Positions 29,123 through 38,607 of a stretch of DNA of 64,000 nt are shown here, piece by piece (positions within the stretch are counted from its first letter, which is position 1; each line of letters starts with the position of its first letter). The notes under the pieces are model-generated. The model was not told where the DNA came from and did not search any database. It was given only the letters and a program-made list of their open reading frames with translations. Location: assembly GCA_027577595.1 (NCBI GenBank), contig JANBRJ010000052.1, forward strand, positions 52,978 through 116,977, written 5' to 3'. This stretch comes from Coemansia sp. RSA 487 (Eukaryota > Kickxellomycota > Kickxellomycetes > Kickxellales > Kickxellaceae). Made by a program: the position numbers and the translations under genes.

Positions 29123-29707
29123 TGCGGATGGCTGAGCAAAGAGCAAGTAAATAATATAATATATACGCTGAAAGATGCATTTGGTGCTACTGGAAGAAAT
29201 AAAATGTCAAAGGAAAGCCAAGGAGAAACAAAAGTGCAAAGGAAAACAAACGCCCTTTGGTCGTTATATAGCATTGGCTAACATTGAGTCATCAATGTCA
29301 CGCTACCTTTCCTAATCAGGCACACATTCTCTTTTCGTTCTTTAGCTTGCTTGGGAACACTTGTGATACTGATATACCACTTTTCACAAGAATATCAAGA
29401 GAGAAGATGAAAGTAAAGCTCCTCGTCTTTATTTTTCATAAACAACCTAGCTTTTATAGCCGTACAAACACTACAGCAATTGAACTAGATAATTGGAAAG
29501 CATACGATATATGCTTTCTGACGATATGATTGTTCCGATGAGACAATCATATTATGATGGCGGCTCATGTGATAGCGATCAGAGTACGAGAATTGGTGTG
29601 CCTTGAATGACCACGAGATTCTGGCGTGGAGTTCATTGGGAGAGCTTCTAATCACGCTATATTGCGACGCGAGCCATCGGTTGGACGCTAGTATTTGAAC
29701 TTATCAG
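29123..29707. other. Upstream flank of Fanzor with palindromes
   Basis: 585 bp without a convincing gene. It contains an inverted repeat ACATTGA-GTCA-TCAATGT (29281-29298) and a perfect 10-bp hairpin ATATGATTGT/ACAATCATAT (29524-29533 and 29543-29552). These may be remnants of transposon or LTR sequence. The Fanzor promoter should lie in the first few hundred bases. Confidence 0.4.
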
Positions 29708-30893
29708 ATGAAGCCGCCGACGAATTCGGCCGCGTTTGAAACCTTCCTTGAGGAATATATACTCTTGTACAAACACAGTGTACACGATATCGGACAGGGG
29801 CTTGCAACAGATATCTTCATTGCGAAGCTTCTGATCAAGCTTTGTAATCGATTCATTACTGAAGCAGTCAGTTGATCTGCGCCTGGCGGTCCTGAAATGG
29901 AGATCCATCTGAAAGAGGGGTCTGAACCGGTCGCCAGGGCGCCGTATCGTTTGTTACATGCAGAGATGGAGAAATGAATAGGCGAATTGCTGAAGAAAGG
30001 TCACATTTGCACGTCTACGTCGCCTTGGGCTGCCCTGATTTTGTTTGTATGCAAGAAGGATGGTACGCTGCGCATGTGCGTTGATTATCGCGGCTTGAGC
30101 AAGTGTACGATTGAGGATACGTTTCCAATGTCACTTATTGATGACTTGCTTGATCAGACACATGGCGCGCAGATGTTTTCAAAGATCAATCTTGTTCAGG
30201 CATATCACTGGGTGCGTATTCGTGATGAGGGCATTCCGAAAACGGATTTCCGAACGAAATTGAGATCGTGTGAGTACACGGTTGTACCGTTTGGGCTGGC
30301 CAATGCACTGGTGATGTTCCAGCAAGTGATGAACCATGCACCACGCAATTTGATTGGCAAGTGTTGCACCGTGTACTTGGATGATATTTTGGTTTTGTTA
30401 TAACAAAACTAAACTTCAAATTAAAACCTGCTTTCCAAACCCGAGCTTCTGCTTAAAACTTAAACAACATTTGGATGCAGTGCTCGAGCGTTTGCAGGAG
30501 AACAACCCACGTACGAAGCCAGAGAAATGTGAGCTTTTCAAGGATTCGGTCGAGTTCTTGGGTTATGTGATCACGAAGGACGGCTTGAGAACAGATCCAG
30601 GCAAAGTGGCAGCAGTTAAAAATTGGCGTGTGTCCGAATTGTTTACTGATGTTCGGGCTTTCCTCGGTCTTAGTGATTATTATCGTCGTTTTGTCAAAGA
30701 CTGCTCGCAGATTGCTATGCTACTGATGAATTTGCTGGCGGCGAAGGAATTTGTTTGGAATGACGAAGAAAAATCGGCATTTAATGAGCTGAAGGAACAG
30801 CTGTCGTCTGCACCGATTATCAAGCAGTTTGATCCGAAACGAGCGATTCGTGTTGAAATACCGCCATTTTACTTTAGACCAAAGCACCTCTAG
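29708..30893 (+). pseudogene. Ty3/gypsy retrotransposon pol fragment (reverse transcriptase), degenerate
   Basis: A short frame at 29708-29875 (55 residues) may be residual gag or pre-RT sequence. From 29897 the protein-level match to Ty3/gypsy RT is clear: EIHLKEGSEPVARAPYRL, STSPWAA, CKKDGTLRMCVDYRGL, FSKINL, VPFGLANA, and the catalytic box YLDDILV, continuing after a disruption into RTKPEKCELF, FLGYVITKDGLR and FLGLSDYYRRFVKDCS of the connection region. In-frame stops occur near 29972 and at 30401-30403, where about 70 bp of A/T-rich unrelated sequence interrupts the fingers-palm region. The fragment ends around 30880 before RNase H and integrase, directly against the mariner remnant. No LTRs were recognised. 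It is non-functional. Confidence 0.9.
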
Positions 30894-31138
30894 AATTTAT
30901 AAAGAGTAAGTGTGGAGGCAGATATAGGCGCTTGTATCCTCTGTTTTCTATTATTTCGAATTGCTAATGATGTGTCGATTGGAATATTGTCCATCACAAG
31001 ATAATAGTCTTTCATGTTCTTTGCATCCAGTACATTGATTGCATCTGAGATGTAGGCCAGAAAATGCTCTGTTCGTGTGCCAGCACGCCCACTAATCCTG
31101 ATCTCGTTGCCATTGGCTCCTCTTTTTGGCAGCAGAAA
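30890..31138 (-). pseudogene. Tc1/mariner-type DDE transposase fragment, degenerate
   Basis: Minus-strand translation gives KRGANGNEIRISG, then AGTRTEHFLAYISDAINVLD and KDYYLVMDNIPID, the second-Asp block of Tc1/mariner DDE transposases (normally '..YF.VMDNAPIH'). After one frameshift it continues IENRGYKRLYLPPH, the '.RGY...YLPPYSP' motif. The expected NPIE.FW third-acid segment is missing because the sequence joins the Ty3/gypsy fragment at about 30890. The N-terminal DNA-binding part and the first Asp are not recognisable between here and the right repeat arm, although short open stretches exist (31139-31330). It lies on the same strand as Fanzor. Confidence 0.75.
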
Positions 31139-31472
31139 CGGCTTGAGGCCTTTTCAATGAAGCATCCATCATATAAATGCATGCAAACATGTTCTCTGGC
31201 TCCTTATTCGAGTAACGGTCTTCTTCCAACATATCTACACCCGACAAAGAGTGCATAACTTAGTTGTTGTTCTTGTTCAAGGTAGTGGTGGTATTTCTTC
31301 AAATTGTTAGGTTTTATCAGGATCAATACTAACTAATCGCATTGAAAGCACAGGCAGAGACCGAAAAGCCCCAATCCATTTTAGTGTGAAATAATATGCG
31401 TGTAGCGAACAGCTTTCCCACAAAGCTCCGTTTGCACCTCTTGCTTCCAAGCGCAAATATATCGCCAGCTGA

Positions 31473-31581
31473 CGCAAACGACTTTTTCTTGAAATGCAAA
31501 ATGCATTATTGCCACCACAAACCTTTCACCATTCAACGCGTATACATCCTTGTTCGATGTAGCTAATTTTGCAAAATACTG
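31473..31581 (-). repeat. Right inverted-repeat arm of the mobile island
   Basis: Its minus strand reads from CAGTATTTTGCAAAATTAGC at 31581 inward to a 77-bp block (31549-31473) that matches 26773-26849 in inverted orientation. A TA dinucleotide flanks the end at 31582-31583, consistent with TA target-site duplication by mariner-type elements. In both arms the opposite strand is open in one frame (around FFL.. KMHYC.. KPFTI), so an old coding origin is also possible. Confidence 0.7.
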
Positions 31582-31751
31582 TATTTCTTGTTTACTTTTA
31601 CTTTTTTTTTTTTTAATTTGCGAGCTTACTGTGACATTTGTTCTTCTCGATCCATATCTTTTCTCACTAATTACCCTCCGGGTTCTTGGCGTTTAAAGGT
31701 GTTAGCTGTACGTTTTTATTCTGCTCACATTCACCTGCGAGTCTTTGCGAA

Positions 31752-34700
31752 ATGCCTCAGTCAGCGCAGCGTGTACTATTTGCTCAGCCATCGTCGGCAG
31801 CTATCGCAAGCCTTGATGATGCCGCCACAGCTGGATACCACAGAGCGTTTCTTTCTAAGGGCGTTGTTTCTTGGTCTGTGGATGGCAGGTTCCTAAGGAG
31901 CTTTCGTCTCAACAGCACCGCAAAGCCCTTAGTAGATACCCAAGACGCTGTGCACTTGGTGTTTGCTAAGTTCAACGACAGCGGCGGAGCCGACAGCACA
32001 CTATCTGTATCCCTGTGCATATTTGGCAGCGACACGCTGACCATCCACTGCTACTCGGGTGAGTCGTACACTGTAGCGCTTCCTTTTGGTGTGCAGAACG
32101 TGGCCGCACTCCGAGAGGGTATTGTTGTTCAGCGCAGAGCTGCCGATCCAGCAGACTCCAGCCCCTTCTCGTCCAACATCCCCACCTTCTTCAGTCTGCT
32201 GGGACCGCGGAGCGAGTTTAAGATGATTGGGCTGAGTCGCCCAGCGGATCTGGATGCCATACGCAAGCTGAACGGTCGGGAAATCGTCCTCAGCCCCACC
32301 CCCGCAAAGCACAGCTCTGGGACTGTGCCTGTGTTCAACGACCCGAACGCCATGCTTGTTGCAGCTGCTACTTCCAGGCACGGCAGTGCTCCGCGCCAGT
32401 TTGTTCTTTGCTGGGACACAACCGCCCGGAGACACACGCTCTACCAATGCGTTGTGCTTGAACGGACATCAGAATGCGACAGCCAGCGCGGCACCAGCTC
32501 AGATATACATACAGATCCAATGCCTACCCGCCGCACATCCACCTCAGACACAGAGCGCCCGTCTGCATCCCGCCCAAGGCTGAATCGCCAGGCATCGCTG
32601 TCGGTCCATCGGCGCTCTTCTGCTGCTGTCTCCGCTGCTGCAATAGCTGCCGTATCGAGACGCAAGAGCGGCTACAGCACCGCTGTGAAAAATGATCGCA
32701 GAGGTTCGTTGTTGGGTCGTGTTTCGTTCAATGACTCACCTGGTATTGGTTATGCCGCCGATATGTTTAGCGAGCAGCGGCAAATGCGAGCCGAGGTGGT
32801 GCTGCATAGACGCTGGAAGGATAAAAGGCCAAAGGATGACACGGATCGTACTCGCAGTCCTCCGGGCACCGACATGTGTGTGGTGCAAACGGCTTCTGGA
32901 AAAGACATTGTTTGCATCCTCAACAAAATGTCGAAACAGATCATTGGCATTGACGTGCTTACATTTACGGAGATTTTCCGCTGCTCTGCGCACTCTATGA
33001 CGCCGGTACAGACCTTATCGCGCGGTCTGGATGACCTAGTTGTTGTTGATCCGTCTGGCCACATTGCAATATTGGCCATATGCAGCGACAATAGCAGCAG
33101 CAAAGGCGACGGCACTGTAGCTGGGGACGATGGATGCCACGGCTATGATCTTATCAGACTCAACACTGTGCATCAGGGGCATGTTGTAGATATAGACAGC
33201 TCGGAGGGTAGCATCCTCAGTGCGGTGGTCGACAACTCTGACTCGCGTGTTGCTATTTCTGCGCGCATAAACATATCGAGGCTTGCTGCTGCTGTTCTTA
33301 GCGCACTTTCGCTTGTTCTGCCAAAGGAATCGTACTTTCTGCTTTGGCGAAGTGTGGTTGCTTCGTTGCTGAAAGCCCCTGATGCCCTGTCGGAAATGGG
33401 CCGCATTTCGTCGTTGTTGCTTTCTGGAAGCGATAAAGGACACCCAGCACCAGTCACATTGGCTCTACGTGTTATGAACGAAATTCGAAATCGTTCAGCA
33501 GCTGTCTTATATGTACTTCAACTTGTGTATGAGGATGCTGCCCTATACAAGTCTGAGTCGCAGCCACGATTGTCACTGCTTGGACGTCTTCTTTTCCAGC
33601 TGGCAGACAGGGCAGGCTTTTCGAATGCCAGTATATTTTATCTGAGCCATGGATTATTTCTCAATGGCAGCTCCAGATCAGAGCACAGCAGCAGTAGTAG
33701 CAGCTCTTCATATCAGCAACACAGCAGTCACCATAAGTCTTCTATAGTACCTTCGCTTGCCAAGTGGGCCACAGCCGCGCTTACCTCCATAAACACACGA
33801 CCGTTGATGTTTCCGGGGTTATCTGATTCTCGCGAGATTTTTGATATAACAGACTCAGAGCCTGCGCGCGGCGCCTACGAATCCCTAGTGCTGCTAGATA
33901 CATTCTCCAACATTGTCTACAATCTTGCTGCTGGTCATGATCCGATGCGCGTACTGCAGAACCTAGCTGCGGCAAAAAACCCTGGCCTGATTCTCTCGCA
34001 GATGCGACCAGAATTCCAGTGGATCATCTGTAGTGCTATGCTTAGGCTACGCGACCTGAGCACAGTGCAGTGGCCGGAGGATGTGCTTCGCTTTCTTGGG
34101 CGTCTTGACTTGATTGCCAACTCGAGCACCAGCATTTCAACAGGCATTGGTTGTACTTTTGGAAGCCAGTACACGATTGGAAGTGGTACAAGCAATGTTG
34201 GTAGCATCATTGAGAGAAAGGCAGCAAACAGCCAGTCTGTAAACCCCAGCAGCATTGCCGACCTGTGCGGCCAAATCCGCGATCTGGCTGCCAACACCAG
34301 CAATAGCCTCAGTCCAGAGACAAATCTATCCGCAGAGTATCGGGAGGTTGGACAGAGGATGTTTAGCTCTGACCTTCGTGTTGAGGAGGTCGAACGTTTG
34401 CTAGACGACAACGCGGTTACATATACGACTGGCGCTCTTGTTTCCGCAGAACTCGCAGAAGATCCCGACGAAGCAAAGATGCGCTACATGGACCTGCTAG
34501 CCCGCCGTGTTTTTGCGCTGCCTTTGGGGCAAGCGCTCCTAAAATATAGCACTTGTAACCTCAATTCACAAGCTTCGCTGACCGCTTCGCCGCCTCGAGT
34601 CAAAGCGCGCTTTCGAGGAAATAAAGTAGAGACTGACTGGTCGGCTGAGGAGACAGATGTGTGCTGGCCACTTTTCCATAGCGGGGTTGCTGCAGCTCTC

Positions 34701-37106
34701 ACTATAGATAGAAACCAGCTACGGCAAGCTCATCCGTCGTGGGTGCTTCTCCATTGGCCGTCGGAGGCCACTGCTAATGCCGACAATGCTAGTGACGAAG
34801 AGACCAAAAGGAAATACAAGGATGCATTGTCTATCCATGCAGGCTTTCTCTTTGGAATGGGATTGATCTCTAATCGAGATAGCGGCAGCGATGGCAAACA
34901 GCCGCTGTCAAACGGTCCTTTGTGCAATATGCCTCCATGGCAGGCATTCAAGTATCTAAGCATACGACACAGCCTGACGTCCAGCGCGCTGTTGCTAGGC
35001 AGATCCTGTGCGCACAGAGGCACAATGGACACATCCTTAAGCAAAATCCTTTCTCTGCACATCCCAAACCTTCTTCCGCCTGGCTCCGCCGAGATGATGC
35101 TGCTTTCGTACGGCACGCAGGCTGCCGCGATGCTTGGACTCGGTCTGCTCTTCATGAAATCGCAAAACAGACGGATGGCTGAGGTTATGCTGCACGAACT
35201 TTCGAATGTAAAAAGAGCAGCCCCAGACGTTGCGGGCAGCCGCATCGACGACGCCGATCCTGCTGAAGGCACTGCTGAATGTTACTCTCTTGCATCTGGG
35301 TTTGCGTTAGGTCTGGTCGCTTTGGGCCGAGGGCTGATAACAAGGACTCTTGCGGATTTGTGCTTACTAGATTCGCTTTCAGAGATGCTTGCTGGCCGTT
35401 CTGGCTCTGGTAATACAGCACGCCATCATTCAGAGATGCCGAGCGATGGCAGAGCTGCCGAAGGATATGGTGCGCGGTTTGGATCGACGGCATCCATGTT
35501 TGGCAGGCCAAATTCCATAGACGTCGGCAGCAGAGTATCAGATCTAGGCGTTATAGCGGCGATTGGGCTTGTCTTTGTAGGGACGAATTACAAGCCAGCT
35601 GCACAACGCTTGTCGCTCCCAACAACGCTCAACCAACTAAAAGTAGCAGACCCCTTTGCTGTGCTATGGAAAACGCTGATGCAGTCTTTGGTTATGCTGG
35701 ACCACATCCGTCCAGAGAAAGCGTGGGTTGAATCAAAAGTTCCATCATTGCCGGGAATGACCCGTGAACCACGAAGCGCGGATATCCAGCGCATACGCTT
35801 ACATGTCGTATCTGCCGCTTGCTTCTCAATAGCCCTCAAGCACGCAGGAACGGAAGATCGCAATGCCCACTCGACAATCCTTGCTTACTTTGATGAGCTG
35901 GCATCCATTGCTGGAAGATCGGCTCTGGGGTATGAATCGAGCCTGACCCGCTCTTCAGCCCAGCTGTGTCTTGATATTGTGTGTATTTCGGCAGCGCTTG
36001 TTATGGCCGGAAGCGGCGATATCGAAGTTATGAGGCGACTGCGTGCATTGCACAGTATCAGCGGAAACCGCTCTTACGGCAACCATATGGCTTCGCACAT
36101 GGCGCTGGGCATTCTGTTCCTGGGAGGCGGTGCTCGATTCACGATATCGCGTTCAGTTGACAGTATTGCGCTGCTGGTGATTGCATTTTTCCCTCGATTC
36201 CCACAACACTATTCTGACAACCGCGAGCATCTCCAGGCATGGCGGCATCTGTGGTCGCTGTGTGTAGAGCCGCGTTGTCTTGTTGTGCGCGACGCAATTA
36301 CCGGACAGCTATGCGAAGATGCGACTGCGATAATATTCAAACAAAATGGCGATGGAAATACTCTATCTGAAGCTATTGCATTTCCAACGACAATGCTGGC
36401 GCTTAAAAATGGATTTTCTATGCGTCTCCAGGCGCCTGGGTATATCCCGTTGGTCATTGATATGAACCAAACTACTGGAGCTCCAGCGTCGAGTGGCCAA
36501 AGAAGCGTCTTGTATATGCAGCCACGCCAACAGCAAGCAATAGCACAATTCAAGGAGTCTGTTTTAGCCACAGCTCATATACAACAGCAGTACCAGGAAT
36601 GGCTGCAATGGGTACAGACACAAGTACTGGCCTTGATCGAGCAGCTGGCAGAGGGCGAACAAAGTGCATTACTCATGACACTAGAAGAAATCACAAGAAC
36701 TCTTTCTGCTGTTGAGACGCTCCGTGTCTTTGTCCATTTCTTGGCAAGCCCGCTGTTTATAGATGTAGCTGATGCAGCGCCATGTTTCAAAGAAGACGGA
36801 TCCAAAAGCAGCAAAGGCAACAGTGCTTGGGTAGAAACGACATATCTTGCATGGCTTGCTGTTCGTAGATCTGTGCTCGAGTTTGGATGCACAGATACTG
36901 GCCGATGTGTCCTTACGGCATACTGGAGCGATGTCCAGTCAGCGACGTCCTTCAGCTCGCAATGCCACGAAAGTCGCCAATCCTTCTATGTGGCTGTTGG
37001 CTTGCTTTACGCAATGCTCAATCTACCCTGTCTTGCAGATATACAAGAAATATTAAAGCATGTTCCGATTTCTTCTCTTGTAGACTATTACCTGGTTGGT
37101 GGCTAG
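31752..37106 (+). CDS. APC1: Anaphase-promoting complex subunit 1 (APC1/Cut4)
   Basis: The frame opens upstream from a non-ATG codon; the first ATG is 31752 (MPQSAQRVLF), giving 1784 residues in one exon. The N-terminal ~450 residues form a beta-propeller-like region with a Ser/Arg-rich insertion (about residues 255-330). The diagnostic APC1 block is WQAFKYLSIRHSLTSSALLLGRSCAHRGTMD and ILSLHIPNLLPPGSAEM (about 1060-1120), followed by proteasome/cyclosome-type repeats (AAMLGLGLLFMKSQNRRMAEVMLHEL, GFALGLVALGRG, GVIAAIGLVFVGTNYK, HMALGILFLGGGARFT). APC1 is the scaffold of the ubiquitin ligase that triggers anaphase and mitotic exit. Length and order agree with fungal and animal APC1. Confidence 0.93.
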   Translation: MPQSAQRVLFAQPSSAAIASLDDAATAGYHRAFLSKGVVSWSVDGRFLRSFRLNSTAKPLVDTQDAVHLVFAKFNDSGGADSTLSVSLCIFGSDTLTIHCYSGESYTVALPFGVQNVAALREGIVVQRRAADPADSSPFSSNIPTFFSLLGPRSEFKMIGLSRPADLDAIRKLNGREIVLSPTPAKHSSGTVPVFNDPNAMLVAAATSRHGSAPRQFVLCWDTTARRHTLYQCVVLERTSECDSQRGTSSDIHTDPMPTRRTSTSDTERPSASRPRLNRQASLSVHRRSSAAVSAAAIAAVSRRKSGYSTAVKNDRRGSLLGRVSFNDSPGIGYAADMFSEQRQMRAEVVLHRRWKDKRPKDDTDRTRSPPGTDMCVVQTASGKDIVCILNKMSKQIIGIDVLTFTEIFRCSAHSMTPVQTLSRGLDDLVVVDPSGHIAILAICSDNSSSKGDGTVAGDDGCHGYDLIRLNTVHQGHVVDIDSSEGSILSAVVDNSDSRVAISARINISRLAAAVLSALSLVLPKESYFLLWRSVVASLLKAPDALSEMGRISSLLLSGSDKGHPAPVTLALRVMNEIRNRSAAVLYVLQLVYEDAALYKSESQPRLSLLGRLLFQLADRAGFSNASIFYLSHGLFLNGSSRSEHSSSSSSSSYQQHSSHHKSSIVPSLAKWATAALTSINTRPLMFPGLSDSREIFDITDSEPARGAYESLVLLDTFSNIVYNLAAGHDPMRVLQNLAAAKNPGLILSQMRPEFQWIICSAMLRLRDLSTVQWPEDVLRFLGRLDLIANSSTSISTGIGCTFGSQYTIGSGTSNVGSIIERKAANSQSVNPSSIADLCGQIRDLAANTSNSLSPETNLSAEYREVGQRMFSSDLRVEEVERLLDDNAVTYTTGALVSAELAEDPDEAKMRYMDLLARRVFALPLGQALLKYSTCNLNSQASLTASPPRVKARFRGNKVETDWSAEETDVCWPLFHSGVAAALTIDRNQLRQAHPSWVLLHWPSEATANADNASDEETKRKYKDALSIHAGFLFGMGLISNRDSGSDGKQPLSNGPLCNMPPWQAFKYLSIRHSLTSSALLLGRSCAHRGTMDTSLSKILSLHIPNLLPPGSAEMMLLSYGTQAAAMLGLGLLFMKSQNRRMAEVMLHELSNVKRAAPDVAGSRIDDADPAEGTAECYSLASGFALGLVALGRGLITRTLADLCLLDSLSEMLAGRSGSGNTARHHSEMPSDGRAAEGYGARFGSTASMFGRPNSIDVGSRVSDLGVIAAIGLVFVGTNYKPAAQRLSLPTTLNQLKVADPFAVLWKTLMQSLVMLDHIRPEKAWVESKVPSLPGMTREPRSADIQRIRLHVVSAACFSIALKHAGTEDRNAHSTILAYFDELASIAGRSALGYESSLTRSSAQLCLDIVCISAALVMAGSGDIEVMRRLRALHSISGNRSYGNHMASHMALGILFLGGGARFTISRSVDSIALLVIAFFPRFPQHYSDNREHLQAWRHLWSLCVEPRCLVVRDAITGQLCEDATAIIFKQNGDGNTLSEAIAFPTTMLALKNGFSMRLQAPGYIPLVIDMNQTTGAPASSGQRSVLYMQPRQQQAIAQFKESVLATAHIQQQYQEWLQWVQTQVLALIEQLAEGEQSALLMTLEEITRTLSAVETLRVFVHFLASPLFIDVADAAPCFKEDGSKSSKGNSAWVETTYLAWLAVRRSVLEFGCTDTGRCVLTAYWSDVQSATSFSSQCHESRQSFYVAVGLLYAMLNLPCLADIQEILKHVPISSLVDYYLVGG

Positions 37107-37339
37107 AGCCGACTATAAACGCCTTGTATTTAACCATATTGAGCCTGCACGCATTTAGAAAATAAAGATATGTAAGGACGATGCACGTGCACCATGCCTG
37201 TAAATAGCCACTCATGGCTGACCAGTATATAAGCTGGACGTGTCAGAGTTTTGCGGCATTTTGAACAGTTATTTAATATACGTAGCATTTTACTTTGGCT
37301 GATCTTGATCTGTATTTCATTATTGCATCCATATCCAGC

Positions 37340-38104
37340 ATGACTTCTTCTTCGGTGCTGATGACAGAGTTTCGCCAATTGCCGGCGCAACGATTACATC
37401 GGGCAATCCTGGAAGACGATATACAGACGATCAAATGGCTAGTCGACACAAAAAAGATTGATGACGTTTGCAACAAGGGGATGGACGATAATGGATGGAC
37501 GTCGCTGATGCTCGCCGCACGCTACGGGCGCCACGACATTGCAGCATACCTGATGGAGCTTGGACACGATGATGAGGCAATATCCATCGACGCAATGGGC
37601 AACACAGTGCCCATGATCAGTGCAAAGTACAAGCACGAGGATATCTGCCTCCGGTATCTCCAGCGTCATCCAAAGACAATATCAAATGTCAACTGTGATG
37701 GCAGTAGTGCTATCAACTGGGCCGCACAGAATGGGCTTGACCGAGTCATCGACTGGATACTAGACCACGGAGGGAATGTAAACCAAAGAGACATTGAAGG
37801 AAACACACCGTTGCACCATGCTGCGTCATGGAATCAGAGCTCAACCGTGAATCTGCTTTTGGAGAGAGACGCTCAGCCGGGACTGAAGAACCACAAAGGC
37901 TACACTGCAATTGAATATGCGTACTCGTCATCTATGGACAAACATATAAGAGAAACTGTGATAAGGCTCCAGTTTAAGAAACAGCACAAGCAGTCAGTCA
38001 GCAGCACACTTAGTACAGCTCGCTCCCGTACAAGTGCTGATTCGCAGTCTCCATTGTCATCCTCAAAGCAGCTAGGCAGCATATCAACCGATCAGTTCAG
38101 ATAA
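37340..38104 (+). CDS. Ankyrin-repeat protein resembling TORC2 subunit Avo2
   Basis: First ATG at 37340 (MTSSSVLMTEF); 254 residues. It starts with an amphipathic helix RLHRAILEDDIQTIKWLV and then has about five ankyrin repeats: NGWTSLMLAARYGRHDIAAYLMELGHD, GNTVPMISAKYKHEDICLRYLQ, GSSAINWAAQNGLDRVIDWIL, GNTPLHHAASWNQSSTVNLLLE, KGYTAIEYA. A Ser-rich tail (residues ~220-254) follows. The order, the short first repeats and the Ser-rich tail resemble yeast Avo2, a non-essential TORC2 subunit, though ankyrin repeats alone do not prove orthology. It lies 233 bp downstream of APC1 and converges on CBP6. Confidence 0.8.
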   Translation: MTSSSVLMTEFRQLPAQRLHRAILEDDIQTIKWLVDTKKIDDVCNKGMDDNGWTSLMLAARYGRHDIAAYLMELGHDDEAISIDAMGNTVPMISAKYKHEDICLRYLQRHPKTISNVNCDGSSAINWAAQNGLDRVIDWILDHGGNVNQRDIEGNTPLHHAASWNQSSTVNLLLERDAQPGLKNHKGYTAIEYAYSSSMDKHIRETVIRLQFKKQHKQSVSSTLSTARSRTSADSQSPLSSSKQLGSISTDQFR

Positions 38105-38244
38105 AAGTGAAATTTCAAGCGGGCTCTTGTTCTAAAGCTATCTGCAATGTGTTTTTTATAAATGCTGTGCAATGCTAGGCGATCTAATCTGGTTCCCTGG
38201 GCAGCTTAGCTTTTACATCGGACTACCGCAATCGTGGCCAAGGC

Positions 38245-38607
38245 CTAGTCCACACGTAGAGATGTGGCCTTTTTGGATTTTATAGCGTCGTCAATGCTGC
38301 TCAGCAGCTTTGTGTAGTACCCCTTGTTTGAAATAGGGTCCTTCAAATCCTCGGATATAGCGTAATGTGTCTTGTGCTTGCTCTTTAGCATATTGTTAAG
38401 GGAAGCGAGTTCTCTTTCTACTTTGATAAGCTCCTGGTTGACACTTTCGCCGCGTAGCGCGCTAATCCTGCCAAAATTGCTGACCATGTGCTGCTTCAGT
38501 GAATTCTTGTAGCAATGCGTAGGGCGAAGCTTGTCGACTGGCCACTGGCTTACAAGGCGCGAATAGGTCTGGTAAAGGTCACCAAGCTTTCCCGAGTACT
38601 TTGACAT
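38245..38607 (-). CDS. CBP6: Cbp6/UQCC2-like cytochrome bc1 assembly factor
   Basis: 120 residues, ATG start. YSRLVSQWPVDKLRP near the N-terminus matches the WPVD region of UQCC2, and the C-terminal part MLKSKHKTHYAISEDLKDPISNKGYYTKLLSSID aligns with the yeast Cbp6 pattern (NNKFRNYYDIGDKL..P..NPQYYQRLI). The family works with Cbp3/UQCC1 at the mitochondrial ribosome exit to stabilise newly made cytochrome b. A run of A (about 38611-38622) lies just upstream of the start on the plus strand, and the divergent CUE3 gene begins 280 bp away. Confidence 0.75.
   Translation of the reverse strand: MSKYSGKLGDLYQTYSRLVSQWPVDKLRPTHCYKNSLKQHMVSNFGRISALRGESVNQELIKVERELASLNNMLKSKHKTHYAISEDLKDPISNKGYYTKLLSSIDDAIKSKKATSLRVD

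Larger units (their letters stand above)
26657..31581. mobile_element. Composite mobile-element island: mariner-like inverted ends enclosing Fanzor, DDE transposase remnant and Ty3/gypsy fragment
   Basis: The right end (minus-strand reading) is CAGTATTTTGCAAAATTAGC immediately next to a TA dinucleotide (31582-31583), the usual mariner/pogo layout. The left part contains an inverted copy (26773-26849 matches 31473-31549 on the other strand, 67 of 77 identical) and its own TTTTGCAAAAT and CAGTA motifs. Read from the right end on the minus strand, the contents are a decayed Tc1/mariner DDE transposase fragment, an opposite-strand Ty3/gypsy fragment that truncates it, and a Fanzor gene. Fanzor1-type genes are known to ride on several eukaryotic DNA transposon families, mariner among them. 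The exact left boundary is uncertain (between 26657 and 26681). Confidence 0.65.
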
